From positions 63,807,369 to 63,871,368 of the forward strand of contig OX442314.1 in the NCBI GenBank assembly GCA_949358305.1: DNA of 64,000 nucleotides, given 5' to 3'. Positions 1-9,810 of this stretch are shown piece after piece (position 1 is the stretch's first letter; each line of letters opens with the position of its first letter). The stretch is from Strigamia acuminata (lineage: Eukaryota; Arthropoda; Chilopoda; Geophilomorpha; Linotaeniidae). The position numbers and the translations under genes are program-made. Under the pieces are notes generated by a model. The model was not told the DNA's origin, searched no databases, and worked only from the letters and a program-made list of their open reading frames with translations.

Positions 1-433
1 ACTCCTCGTAAAATGGATCAAAACTCGGTTAAAAATAAACTCGATGCGTATCACGTGCGGACGACGATCTGCTGATTTAGCGGAAGTCCGGGTGAAAACG
101 AGGCAATCGTGGTGGGTTCTGGGTAATTTTACTCCAGAACCAGGTGTTTATGACTTGTGCGCAACAGCCCGCGCGCATGTTGCGCTACGGGGCTCCTTTG
201 TTTCTACGCCCGTGCGCGATCGCTGCTACGGGGTCTTTTGCACGCGGTATCCGACCCGTGCCGATAATTTTGCTACGGGTCCCGCGTTTCCACGCCATCT
301 CGTGACGTGAATTCGACCGATATCCGCTTTGTTGGACTTAGCGAAATTTTTCGAGTCTCGGATTTTGATGGCTAGCGCTGTCGATCGATTATTTTTTTTG
401 TTTTTCAGCGTCGCCATCGACTCGTAACGTTTT
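1..433 (-). other. Gypsy-A 3' non-coding region
   Basis: This stretch follows the pol stop of the minus-strand Gypsy-A element. I saw no coding region in it. Three loose copies of a CTACGGG-containing motif lie near 185, 226 and 275. I found no match between this stretch and the presumed 5' LTR at 7671 and beyond, so the 3' LTR probably lies outside the window. Confidence 0.5.
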
Positions 434-3400
434 CTACTCCTTTCCTACGACCTTTCCGTCTTTTATAAACGGATTACTTCTACGAAGCCGCAGGTGATGA
501 GTCGAGACAGGTACGACATTTTTTGTTGTTTTTTGTGTCTGTACCTCCTCATGTGTATTTCTTTTTTTATCCGTGTTTTTTGTGTTTGTTTCAGGAGTTT
601 CTCCTGTTTCCCCCCCGACCAAAATTGGATCCGGAACGGATTCAACTATCTCGTTTACCGGAGGTGGAGGGGCGTCGAAATACTCCTCGTTGTCACTTGG
701 CGGTGCTTTCTCCGACTCGCCAGCGAACATATCGACGATTTGGCCGTCAGTTTTAGACTTGACTTGGCCTTTGGCCCACATTTCTTGCGGGAATTCCGGA
801 ATGTACGGAGTTAACTCTCGTACTTGTATCGATTTATGCTCGGTATTGTCCTCGAGCTTACGTAATTTATACGCGTTACCGCCATGCTTGCCGATGATCA
901 CATACGGACCATCTCTCTTGTCGGCCAAGCTGGCGGTGATTCCTCTCGCTGCATTTGAGAGGATGTGTGTGTCTTTCCACACCAAATCATTGATCTCGAA
1001 ATTCACAAATTTTCTACCGCTTTTATCTTGTAAAATGCGGTCGCGCATATTAAAAATGTGCGCCATCATGTGCTTGTACGTGTTGGAGATGGTTTGCTCC
1101 AATTTATACACGTACTCATGTGGTTTCTCGGGGTCCACCACATTTACTGACTCTGCCACTCGTGGGTCCCAAGGCACTCGTAGCTCTCGGGCGAAGTTGA
1201 GGTAGGCCGGAGAAAAATCTCTCGTCCTCGAGACTGTTGTTCGTATGCTGAACGCGATCTCCCTCAAGTATTCATCCCACCTATTGTGGATGTCAGTGAA
1301 TATGCTTAGTGCATATTTAATGTCCCTGTTGAGTCGCTCAACGGGATTTGTTCTGGGATTGTAGGTCGAAGTATGTGACGCCACAACCCCGAATTTCTCA
1401 CAAAACTTACCCCAAATTTTCGAGATAAATTGGGGTCCGTTATCGGATATAATTTTACGTGGAAATCCGTAACGTAACGCTACGTCGTAGATACATTCAA
1501 CGAGTTTTTCTGCTGAAGGTCTAGCGACGGCGTACAACTCGGGCCAACGAGTTGCCACGTCCATTATTACGATAATGTACGCATTTTTATTGCCCGTAAC
1601 GGGTTTTGGGCCCATCACATCGACACTTAAACAATCAAAAGGCGCGTAAGGCCCTAAGAAAATAGTTTCGAATGGTGATTTACTCCTCGGCTTGCACGCT
1701 TGACATCGCTGACATTGGTGGACAAAAAGAGCAATATCTTTTTTCATCCCTGTCCAGTGAAAAAGCTGTGTAGCACGATAGAGTGTTCTGCTTACTCCCG
1801 CATGGCTCGCAAGCGGGTGCCCGTGTAACAACCACAGCACGCGACCGATTAAGGAAGCAGGTATTACTACCTTTACTGCGGTGTCCGATTCACTCAAGTC
1901 ATCTTGGTGATTTGGGTGATGCTTCACCAAAAGGCCGTCATCCAATAGGTAATCTATGGATTCGTGCGCATAACGACGCTTCTGCCTTCTGGTTAAGTCG
2001 GGCGGATATTTTCCTGTCAGTACGAATCTAGCTCTGTCCTGACATTTTTTGTCTAATTTTTGTTGCACAATTATTTCCTCCCTTGTCGGGGGATTGGTTC
2101 GCATTTGCTTGCCGACATGAGCGTGGAAGGCGCTTAGAAGCGGGTCATTTATTCTCCGCTCTAGCTTAAATTCCTTCTTTGCATCTGGGTAATTGTCAGC
2201 AGCTGGTTGGTATAACCGCGTCCAAAATCCACAGAATTTTACATCTGCTGGGGACGCGGTGGGAATTTCATTCATCTTCCTTAAATCCCAACGGTGACGA
2301 CTCGTAGGGCAATAAATGATGCGGGAGTCATCCTCGCCATCATCGTCAGCGTCGATAGGATCTGACACTGGTGCCCGTGACAGAGCGTCAGCCACGACGT
2401 TATATTTGCCGGGCTTGTATTGAATGGTCAAGTCGCATGCCATCAGTTCTAACTGCCATCTGGCTAGTCGACCGGCTGGCTCCTTTAATTTCATCAGCCA
2501 TTGTAACGCTTGATGATCTGTGTGGACTACAAATTTGGTATATTCGAGATAATCTCTGAATTTCCTTATAGCCCACACAACTGCCAAACACTCCAACTCT
2601 GTAGCGTTGTAATTTTTTTCAGCGCCTTGGAGTTTGCGACTTATAAACATGCACGGCAGGTCTTGTTCGACTCCGTCGCGCACGTGTGTTTGGAGCAACG
2701 CCGCTCCTAACCCAACTCTGCTGGCGTCCGTATGTAATATGAACGGCCGGTTTAAGTCGGGTAGAGGCATTACGCCGACTTCCGTCAGCATCCTCTTTAT
2801 CGCATTAAATGCGATGTTGCACTCATTTGACCATACAAATTCATTTTCATTCTTCAGGAGGTCGGTAACTGGGGCTGCCACTTCAGCTAGACCCGGTAGC
2901 AACCTGCCGAAGAAATTTATCATTCCCATAAACCGTTGGACACCCTTAACGTCCTCGGGTGGTGGGAAACGATTAATCGCATCGATTTTTTCGGGGCCAA
3001 TAGCTAACCCATTGACTCCAATGCGATAACCCAGGAAGGCAAGCTCCTTTCGACAGAACTTGCTCTTGCCCGGGTGAACGTGTAACCCAGCTTTTGCCAG
3101 CCGGGTGAGCACTTGGTCGATGTGCTCAATGTGCTCTTTGAATGTTTTAGAGGCAATAACTATGTCATCTAGGTATGCCCACACAAACTGATGCAGGATA
3201 TCACCCAATACGCTTTCGATTAGTCTCTGAAAGGTACTGGGAGCATTCACTAAACCAAACGGCATGACGTTGAACATCAACCGTCCAATTGGCGAGTAAA
3301 ATGCTGTTTTTAGCTTATCCTCTGGCCTCATCTCAACTTGCCAGTATCCCTTTGACAGATCCATCGTCGTAACCCAAGAAAAGGGGCTAAGCTCTCTCAA

Positions 3401-4507
3401 AATGGATTCGATAGACGGCATCTGTATGGGATCTATCTCTGTCACCGCGTTTAATGGGCGGTAATCAATGCATAGGCGTGGGTCCGAGCCCGGGCGCATC
3501 ACGAGCACAACTCGCGTCGCGTATTCTCCCTGGGCCTCGGAGACAATGCCACTGTCTAGCATTTCTTGGCACATTTTTTGCACTATTTCACGTTTTTGCG
3601 GGTTCATTCCCTTATACGCAACTCGTATAGGTTTATTATCCGTCAATTTAATTTCGTGAATAGCCCTATTCGTTCGGCCCGGTTTTTTCGACAGGATCCC
3701 CTCATATTTAAGTAGGACCCTCCGTAGGGCTGCCGCTTCGTTTAATTCTAAAGCGGCGTCGGCGACAAGCGTTTCCACTACATTGTCCCGTTGCAATTCT
3801 GTTACGAATGCTTTAAAATCGTAGTCTTGAACGAATTTCTTTAGGCCTTTCTCCCACTGTGTCTTGTCGGCCGCTTCTTTGATAAGAGCTGGTGGTACGA
3901 CAATTGCGGGTCTTTCTCTATCATTTCTGATATAATTCCAAGATTTCGTTATTGGATTTGGTTGTATTTCCATTGACGCCATGAGGTCTAAGCCCAACAG
4001 AAAAATTCTGTCGCACGTGGGCAGGACCAGGAAAGGGTGCTGTTCTACCCCTCCGAGCCACTCCATGGTCAATAATATAACTCCTTTTGGACGCGCCATT
4101 CCGTTGGCGGTTTTTAGACGTACATTTTTATTAACGCCTTTTATCTTATCGGTGAGACCCAATGATGCTACTATGTCTTCGGAAACGAACGAGCGATCTG
4201 CTCCCGAGTCTAGCAGTCCCATAATTTTTTCGCGTTCTATTGTCATGGGCAGCATACATAGGCGGTTGGTATATTCGACTGCTACGTTGCACATGAAAAC
4301 ACGAAATTCTTCTGTGTCTTCGTTGACTACTTGAGGTAATTCTTCAAGCAGTAGGTTCGGTCCTTCCACCTCAGCCTCAGCGTTTGCGGTAATTACCTGC
4401 AAAGCGTTGTTGGCCCTGTCTTGGATCTGGGCGTTAGCTATGTCACTACCCATTTCTTTGACTGGTGGCGGTTTATCGAACCCTTTGTTAAACCCCTTCT
4501 TCTTCAT
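434..4507 (-). CDS. Gypsy-A Pol polyprotein (PR-RT-RNase H-IN)
   Basis: This is an uninterrupted 1,357-residue Ty3/Gypsy Pol. Domains in order are: aspartic protease with a DSGA motif at about residues 100-103; reverse transcriptase with the catalytic YLDD near residue 446; RNase H with HTDAS and the TELECLAVVWA and HTDHQAL motifs; integrase with an HHCC zinc domain (about 899-950) and a complete DDE core (D in SVDVMG, D in SDNGPQF, E in NPVERLNR). A variable hydrophilic tail follows. The annotated ATG lies 24 bases past the gag stop, but the frame is open upstream through the end of gag in the -1 frame, so the protein is probably made as a Gag-Pol fusion by frameshifting. All catalytic residues I checked are present, so this copy may be active. 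The exact Gypsy clade is not assigned. Gypsy-B Pol is its closest relative in the window. Confidence 0.95.
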   Translation of the reverse strand: MKKKGFNKGFDKPPPVKEMGSDIANAQIQDRANNALQVITANAEAEVEGPNLLLEELPQVVNEDTEEFRVFMCNVAVEYTNRLCMLPMTIEREKIMGLLDSGADRSFVSEDIVASLGLTDKIKGVNKNVRLKTANGMARPKGVILLTMEWLGGVEQHPFLVLPTCDRIFLLGLDLMASMEIQPNPITKSWNYIRNDRERPAIVVPPALIKEAADKTQWEKGLKKFVQDYDFKAFVTELQRDNVVETLVADAALELNEAAALRRVLLKYEGILSKKPGRTNRAIHEIKLTDNKPIRVAYKGMNPQKREIVQKMCQEMLDSGIVSEAQGEYATRVVLVMRPGSDPRLCIDYRPLNAVTEIDPIQMPSIESILRELSPFSWVTTMDLSKGYWQVEMRPEDKLKTAFYSPIGRLMFNVMPFGLVNAPSTFQRLIESVLGDILHQFVWAYLDDIVIASKTFKEHIEHIDQVLTRLAKAGLHVHPGKSKFCRKELAFLGYRIGVNGLAIGPEKIDAINRFPPPEDVKGVQRFMGMINFFGRLLPGLAEVAAPVTDLLKNENEFVWSNECNIAFNAIKRMLTEVGVMPLPDLNRPFILHTDASRVGLGAALLQTHVRDGVEQDLPCMFISRKLQGAEKNYNATELECLAVVWAIRKFRDYLEYTKFVVHTDHQALQWLMKLKEPAGRLARWQLELMACDLTIQYKPGKYNVVADALSRAPVSDPIDADDDGEDDSRIIYCPTSRHRWDLRKMNEIPTASPADVKFCGFWTRLYQPAADNYPDAKKEFKLERRINDPLLSAFHAHVGKQMRTNPPTREEIIVQQKLDKKCQDRARFVLTGKYPPDLTRRQKRRYAHESIDYLLDDGLLVKHHPNHQDDLSESDTAVKVVIPASLIGRVLWLLHGHPLASHAGVSRTLYRATQLFHWTGMKKDIALFVHQCQRCQACKPRSKSPFETIFLGPYAPFDCLSVDVMGPKPVTGNKNAYIIVIMDVATRWPELYAVARPSAEKLVECIYDVALRYGFPRKIISDNGPQFISKIWGKFCEKFGVVASHTSTYNPRTNPVERLNRDIKYALSIFTDIHNRWDEYLREIAFSIRTTVSRTRDFSPAYLNFARELRVPWDPRVAESVNVVDPEKPHEYVYKLEQTISNTYKHMMAHIFNMRDRILQDKSGRKFVNFEINDLVWKDTHILSNAARGITASLADKRDGPYVIIGKHGGNAYKLRKLEDNTEHKSIQVRELTPYIPEFPQEMWAKGQVKSKTDGQIVDMFAGESEKAPPSDNEEYFDAPPPPVNEIVESVPDPILVGGETGETPETNTKNTDKKRNTHEEVQTQKTTKNVVPVSTHHLRLRRSNPFIKDGKVVGKE

Positions 4508-4530
4508 GAATGGCGCAGACGGTCGAGAAG

Positions 4531-6243
4531 TTATTTCTTCGCCGCCTGCGCTGACTCGTTTTTTGACTCGTTTTTTGCCATGGCGAGTTTAATCTCTGCC
4601 ATCTGCTTCATTATCGCGTCAAACTTAGCGTCTTCTTTCGCTGTTCTTGGGCACTCATTGGAATAGTGACCCGGTTGGTTACACTTAAAACAACGAATAT
4701 TTGATTTGTCTCTTGGGGCTTCAATCGATTTCTTTTTTTCAGGGTCTACTTTCGATGGTGGCGTGTAATTTTTTCGAAAATACTTCGGAATTCGGCCGGC
4801 ATTTGGTTTTAACCTGGCGCGAAATTCTTCTACCGCTCTATCTCGATGGATGAGATGTACTAGCGGTCCTTCCTCATCGCAACCCGTTGATAAGGTGTCG
4901 CGATAACTTCTTATTTCTTCGTCCGTCGAATAATCGTCTTTTTCTTCTTTTTCGTCTGATTTTACGACATTTTGTTCGGCTTCCTCCCCCTCCTTGACCT
5001 CCTCCAGTGTCGCTTGCATGGCTGACGCTGTCGGTGCCTTTTTAGGGGCGGCCAAAGGGTTGGAAGGCAGCGTGGATGTCAGTTTATTTTTTATTTGTAA
5101 ACCAACGCTAGCTTCTGCCAGCTCCATTATACCGCTAAGATATTCAGTAGGGCGCATGATTTTGTCTGTCGCCCCATATCTTTCCGCACTCAACTTGAGA
5201 CGTTTAGCGGTTGCTGCTTTCTCCGCTTCGGGTAAAGCGGAATAATACCTCTTCTCGATATCTATCGTGTTCTCGAACAGGAAGGCGCTCATCTCCTCGT
5301 AGCTACCTCCTGTCGGTGCCCTTTCTTCAAGTAGCACCCGTTGCGAGTACTCCGACAAACCGCCGAGAAAGAAAAGGTTGAATCCCGTGGCATGAAATTC
5401 CATCGGGGCCTTTTCGAACAACAATCTGGCGCGAATGTCGTAATCCATTATGGTTTCACCAGGCATCTGGCGAAGACCTCGCATCTTTCGGCTCACCTCT
5501 TCGGGTGTCTCGCCGTAGCGCAGGTCGAATCTCATTAAAAAGTCGTCCCAATTGACGCCTTTCAATCCTTGGTACCACTCACGTGCCGAGCCTGTCATTA
5601 GCTCGACAATACCGTGGGTGAGCATGTCTCCTACGGTGGCTTTAGTGGCAGTCTTAATTCGAATTACTTCGTCAAGGAAGCGATCTCCCGCTTTCCATGA
5701 CCCGTCGAAACGGTTCTGAATATAAAATTGCCACCTAATATTCCCGGTAACACTCATGGTGTCACGTCGGGAGACAGCGTATTTTTTCTTTACGCGGTCA
5801 CCAGTGTTACGATTACGATCATTTCGTTTGCTCAGATCGATTCCTTCGGCTTTTAACGAGCCAAGCAGGGCTCTTCCAAGCTCTCCCATCGTATACTGCC
5901 GACCCGTCGAATCGGTAAACGCGCTTTGTCGGGGAAGGTCCTGAAACTCCTCCCGTCGGTGGCCGCTATTTTCCGATCGACGTCGTTTCTCTTTATCGCG
6001 CGGAGAGTTGGACCTCTTCCGGCGATTACTGGATTTATCATTTCGTCTGTCGTCGTCGGACAAGGGGTCGGAGCTGGGGTCGGGAGACGGTGAGTGGCGT
6101 GGCAGGTCGCGCCGTGAAGAGCTTGACTCTTTCCGGCCTCTACGACGGTCGTCACGTTCCCGTTCCCTGCGTTCGTCGCGTTCTCTCTCCCTTCTCCGGA
6201 ACCTCTCTCCGAATCGTGATGACTGGGTGCATTCGACTCCAGT
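4531..6243 (-). CDS. Gypsy-A Gag, capsid and nucleocapsid part
   Basis: The frame is open from 6243, just after a TGA at 6244-6246, to a TAA at 4531. It starts with an Arg/Glu/Asp/Ser-rich charged stretch, then a retrotransposon Gag capsid domain (with DRFLDEVIRI, SAREWYQGLK and MPGETIMDYD), and ends with a CCHC zinc knuckle CFKCNQPGHYSNEC that would bind genomic RNA. The first in-frame start-like codon, at 6063, is TTG rather than ATG. The part is therefore most simply the continuation of the upstream ORF at 5853-7604 after a -1 shift near 6190-6250. The last codons contain two slippery heptamers leading into pol. Whether the split between the two gag parts is a mutation or programmed cannot be told from one copy. 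Confidence 0.85.
   Translation of the reverse strand, partial: TGVECTQSSRFGERFRRRERERDERRERERDDRRRGRKESSSSRRDLPRHSPSPDPSSDPLSDDDRRNDKSSNRRKRSNSPRDKEKRRRSENSGHRREEFQDLPRQSAFTDSTGRQYTMGELGRALLGSLKAEGIDLSKRNDRNRNTGDRVKKKYAVSRRDTMSVTGNIRWQFYIQNRFDGSWKAGDRFLDEVIRIKTATKATVGDMLTHGIVELMTGSAREWYQGLKGVNWDDFLMRFDLRYGETPEEVSRKMRGLRQMPGETIMDYDIRARLLFEKAPMEFHATGFNLFFLGGLSEYSQRVLLEERAPTGGSYEEMSAFLFENTIDIEKRYYSALPEAEKAATAKRLKLSAERYGATDKIMRPTEYLSGIMELAEASVGLQIKNKLTSTLPSNPLAAPKKAPTASAMQATLEEVKEGEEAEQNVVKSDEKEEKDDYSTDEEIRSYRDTLSTGCDEEGPLVHLIHRDRAVEEFRARLKPNAGRIPKYFRKNYTPPSKVDPEKKKSIEAPRDKSNIRCFKCNQPGHYSNECPRTAKEDAKFDAIMKQMAEIKLAMAKNESKNESAQAAKK
4558..4576 (-). promoter_or_regulatory. Two tandem -1 frameshift heptamers (gag-pol)
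   Basis: On the minus strand AAAAAAC occurs at 4576-4570 and again at 4564-4558, both in the X_XXY_YYZ phase of gag. Shifting -1 at either one enters the pol frame, which stays open through the gag stop to the pol ATG. This is the canonical eukaryotic/viral -1 slippery sequence. I did not test for a downstream pseudoknot. Confidence 0.8.
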
Positions 6244-7604
6244 TCATCCGACGACGAATCACTGTTTCCGTAGTGATACTGTTGCTGCCCTCTCTCGCGT
6301 TGACGTTCCTCTCGTGACGAGGTGCGGTCTTCGGAATGTTTTCTCGAAGGTCCGTCGTCTTTGAGGATGGGTACCGGCTGTTGCCAGTCGTTACCCCGCG
6401 GGTCGTCGCGTTGTCGGCTCGTGTGAGTCTGTTCTTCGTTACGACGCGCGTTGTTCGCATTTATTAATCGGTTGATAGCGTTGTTAGTGTTATCGTCTAA
6501 CGCCATCATGCGAGGTCGAACGCGTTGTTCGGTCGAGACTTCCCGTTTGCGTGGAGTGACTGGCACTTCCTTTTTTCGCTCGGGTTTGGGGCTGACCTTC
6601 GGCGTGCGCTTCGGGTCGCCTTCTACGCTCTCGTCGGACAATTCGGACGAGCTAACTTCTGGCTTGCGAACGGATTTTGGTTTGTCTCGTTGCAGCCTAG
6701 TCATGAAAGCTTGTTCAGCTTCTTGTTGAGAACGGAATGCATAACGATGTGCATGTAAGGCTCGATCAACTATTTCCACCTCTTCTGGAGTGGTCGGAAC
6801 GCGCTGGGATTTGCCGTACTCGAGAGCTCGCGCTTCTCTTTCCGCCAGCTTCCGCTTTCTCTCGCGGATGGCTTGTCGGGCCTTATTCTCGACATCCGCT
6901 TCGAATTGAGCGGAATCTACCATTTGTTGAGCGTATGCGCCTTCAACAACGGTGATTTCTGGGGATAACCTGTGCGCTCTTAAAGCTGCACGTACGATTT
7001 GTAATGTTTCGTACACAGTTATTTTTCCCGTTGGCAGAGTGTATCGTACACCTTCTGCCTGTGCCAACTGCATCGTGTCAACCAATGTGGCCGAGACGCT
7101 GTAAGGCTGGCTCGGAACACGCTCAGTTTTTGACGCATTGGACTTGTGTCCTTCGGACCTGACCGAAGCTGGGCGGTTTTGCGTAATTGGCGTGTTTAGT
7201 GCCGAATTAGCTGTCGTGTTTGAGGCCGTCTTTTGTATCGGAGACGCCGCTTTCGGACTGCCCACCTCGGTGTCGTGCGTTAGACGAGGCGATGGGTTAC
7301 GGGATAAAACCTCGTTTCCGCTCGTCTCGCCGTCACGGTTAGAACGCGGCAGTCTGGAGTGAGATTGCTCTTCACCCCGCTCTGTCTCGTTTAATCGCTG
7401 CCTCGTCTCGGCGTGAGACGGGTGCGATGCCTCTGATGCGCTTCTGCGATCGGGTTTAGGCTTGCGCCTTTTTTGCCTCGCTTCGTGCGCTGAGGCTTTG
7501 GGTAAGGGACCTCCAGATCGCAAATGATAATCGGCGCCTTTACGGCTACCGGCTCTCTTGTTTGCGTCGGAGTCGGAATCCGTTACTCGGATATTGTCTG
7601 CCAT
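5853..7604 (-). CDS. Gypsy-A Gag, N-terminal extension
   Basis: This ORF starts at the ATG at 7604 (MADNIRVTDSDSD), 48 bases past the primer-binding site, which is the usual place for gag. It encodes 583 residues, rich in Arg, Glu, Ser and Lys, with no recognised domain. Residues from about 453 on look like out-of-frame reading, because the -1 frame there gives a natural charged stretch (RERERDERRERERDD) leading into the capsid domain at 4531-6243. I infer one long Gag of roughly 1,000 residues split by a frame change around 6190-6250. The N-terminal part is unusually long for Gypsy Gag, and its role is unknown. The longer reading from 7628 begins at TTG and is not preferred. Confidence 0.75.
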   Translation of the reverse strand: MADNIRVTDSDSDANKRAGSRKGADYHLRSGGPLPKASAHEARQKRRKPKPDRRSASEASHPSHAETRQRLNETERGEEQSHSRLPRSNRDGETSGNEVLSRNPSPRLTHDTEVGSPKAASPIQKTASNTTANSALNTPITQNRPASVRSEGHKSNASKTERVPSQPYSVSATLVDTMQLAQAEGVRYTLPTGKITVYETLQIVRAALRAHRLSPEITVVEGAYAQQMVDSAQFEADVENKARQAIRERKRKLAEREARALEYGKSQRVPTTPEEVEIVDRALHAHRYAFRSQQEAEQAFMTRLQRDKPKSVRKPEVSSSELSDESVEGDPKRTPKVSPKPERKKEVPVTPRKREVSTEQRVRPRMMALDDNTNNAINRLINANNARRNEEQTHTSRQRDDPRGNDWQQPVPILKDDGPSRKHSEDRTSSREERQRERGQQQYHYGNSDSSSDELESNAPSHHDSERGSGEGRENATNAGNGNVTTVVEAGKSQALHGATCHATHRLPTPAPTPCPTTTDEMINPVIAGRGPTLRAIKRNDVDRKIAATDGRSFRTFPDKARLPIRRVGSIRWESLEEPCLAR

Positions 7605-7652
7605 TTTTGGGTATGAAAATGATCTCAAGTTCTATTCGAGTCGTTTAAATCG

Positions 7653-7670
7653 ATCCCGGACAGGCCCCCA
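7653..7670 (-). other. Gypsy-A primer-binding site (tRNA-Pro-like)
   Basis: On the minus strand the site reads TGGGGGCCTGTCCGGGAT. From my knowledge of tRNA-Pro 3' ends (as used by murine gammaretroviruses) this matches at 16 of 18 positions, including the terminal TGG. It lies directly upstream of the gag ATG and marks the inner edge of the 5' LTR. Confidence 0.7.
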
Positions 7671-8482
7671 CGTGTCGCGCTCAACTCGATCTGTCGCTGA
7701 TACGTGGTATGAGTCACTCTCTAATCTCGCAATACCGCTTTACTCAAGCGGTTACCCAAATAATGTGAAACGGCAAACAATGTAAAATGGTAAATATAAT
7801 AAATGTATTTATTATACGGGAATGTACAGGTAAAAGGGATAAAATATGTAAGGGAATAAAAAGGTAAAAGGTTGGGGTGTGTGAAGTTGGCGGGAAACTG
7901 GTCGAGGTCGTCCTTTGTTGGCGCTCTGGATCCAAGATGGCGTCCGCGTGGCAACGTGGTGTCGTCTTGGGCCGGCGTGGCAATGAATGGCGTCCTCGTC
8001 TCACGTTTCTCGTTCGGTCCTTCGGGCTCACGCTGGTCGGGCGCGAGTGAATGCCTAAAAGGTCTTACTTCTGGTCTGTTGTCTAGGTTTAGGGTTTTGT
8101 TTAGGTGTCCGGCGATCACACAGCGGCGGACGCTTGGTGGTTCCCGGCGATACACACAGCGGCGGGAACGCTCGTCGTGGTTACTGCAATTTAGGCTTGT
8201 GCGACCGTTTGTCTGCACAACTCGCTAAATTGGAGTAGGTTTACTATTTCCAGCTGGCTTGCTAAAATAGTGTGGTAATCTTGTTTCGCAGGTTACTCTG
8301 CGGAGGTTAACACAAATCAATCGTACTCACGTTGAAAGTCCCTTGTCCTAGGTCACTCCTGAAGTCTTTGTACTTAGGCTTGATCGTTTTAGGACGTTTG
8401 GCTTTTACGTGTATCTTGGTTGATTTTTGTGTTGGTTCTGCCCGCTCAGTGCAAGGCGAATTCCTTTGCACAAAGCGGGGGG
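7671..8482 (-). repeat. Presumed 5' LTR of Gypsy-A and flank
   Basis: This stretch lies outside the primer site of Gypsy-A and so should contain its 5' LTR. It has no supported ORF. A minus-strand AATAAA lies near 7806-7811, consistent with the R/U5 part of an LTR. The outer edge could not be fixed because no second LTR copy is in the window. A possible start is the minus-strand TGTTAACC near 8309, but this is a guess. Confidence 0.45.
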
Positions 8483-9795
8483 TGACAGGTGACTAAAGCC
8501 ACCCAATAGTGGAGAAGACGAATCTCCCCCACTCCCCCAGGGCAGACGCCCGTCCATTGACTGGATGTCAATGCTCTGAGGGAAGGGAGGCGCGCGTGCG
8601 ACTCCCCTTCTTTACCCGTATGTAGGCCACGAGAGAAACTCTTTGTGCCCCACCCCAGTCGGGTCACCACAACTTGGACCTGTGAGCAGGCAGAGAGCAC
8701 CATTCAATAAACGACACATGTCACATCAACACTGTAAAAAATAAAGGTGTAAAATAACTCCATTTAGGGTGTTTTGAGGTTGCAACTAACTGAACACTTT
8801 TTTCAGTGCATTTTTACTCCTTGCTTTGAGGTGTTCATTCAACACCCTAGTATTAGGGTGTTTTGCTACTCCGAGTAGGGTGTTCCAAAACACCCTTTAG
8901 ATGGGTGTTAGTTAAAGTTGTGGTTTACTAGAAATTTTACATTCTCATTTCCATAACCTAGCTGTTCACCCAGGCAGTGTAAAACAAACATAATAAAAAT
9001 ACATTTTGACAAAATAATGAAAAACCCAAACCAAACCCAAACCCAAACGCCAATGCAGCCATCACCGGCCATTTTGAACAATCAATTGTGATGAAATCAC
9101 AATTTATTCAATTTACATCCTAAGTCACAATTAAATGCATTTTAATGCATTCCTAAGCATTGGAGAAGGCATAAAGAATTCAAAGCCTTGGTTGAAAATT
9201 TGATACAATTTCGTATGGAGGTGGATATCGAAACACACCTCAATTACCCTGGTGCGTGATTGTTTAAATTGCAAAATTAAAATGGAAAATGAAAGAATCT
9301 TTAGCAACTTTTCTATTTAAATTGCTTCAAATGACATATTTGATTTAATTCTTCAAGCATAATTCATAATTTTTGGTAAACACTCATCAAAATAAATGGA
9401 TTTAAAATAACACCCATCAAAACAAACTTTGTTGAGGGTGTTAGCTAACACTCAAAATTTTGCACCCCATTCATGAGTGTTGAGAAACACCCAAAAATTG
9501 CTAAAGAACACCCAATCTGGAGGTGCTTTTTGAACACCCTAGGGTGTTAAGAGCAGAAAACACCCTCTCTTGATTTTTACTCCCTCTTAAGGGAGATTTT
9601 TCAGCCTACACCCTCAAAGATGTACTATTTTGAAAACTTTTACACCCACAAAAATATAGAGGAGTAATTATACACCTTTTATGTACTTAAAGTAGAACCT
9701 AGTAGAAAACACCCAGCAGAAATTTGTCTGAACACCCCTCTGACACCTTTATTTTTTACAGTGAACATCACCTGTCCTTTAAACAGAATCCTACA
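8483..9795 (+). mobile_element. 5' LTR of a Mag-like Gypsy relic, split by a DNA element
   Basis: The stretch ends in CTACA directly before a tRNA-Leu-type primer site, as an LTR should. A plausible TG start is at 8483 (TGACAGGTGACTAAAGCC). An AATAAA lies at 8706. Removing the inserted element at 8730-9763 leaves an LTR of about 277 bp, a typical size for Mag-type elements. No second LTR copy was found, so the left edge is uncertain. Confidence 0.5.
8730..9763. mobile_element. Non-autonomous CACTA/EnSpm-like DNA element
   Basis: This is a 1,034-bp element with perfect 21-bp terminal inverted repeats that begin CACTGTAAAAAATAAAGG (8730-8750 and 9743-9763). Many copies of GGGTGTT or AACACCC are packed just inside both ends, like the subterminal transposase-binding repeats of CACTA elements. 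The flanking dinucleotide AA on each side (8728-8729 and 9764-9765) could be a 2-bp target duplication, which is weak evidence. It has no transposase ORF. It sits in the LTR of the Mag-like relic and so is younger than that relic. A Chapaev-like origin is an alternative. Confidence 0.75.
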
Positions 9796-9810
9796 TGGTG
9801 TCAGAAGTGG
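9796..9810 (+). other. Primer-binding site (tRNA-Leu-like)
   Basis: TGGTGTCAGAAGTGG is complementary to the 3' end expected of a tRNA-Leu, recalled from known LTR elements. It immediately follows the CTACA end of the interrupted LTR. Confidence 0.65.

Noticed and set aside
1-433. 3' LTR of Gypsy-A in the left end
   Set aside because: I found no match with the region outside the primer site at 7671-8482.
573-1205. 210-residue plus-strand ORF and other plus-strand ORFs within 434-7628
   Set aside because: They are shadows of the minus-strand gag and pol frames of Gypsy-A.
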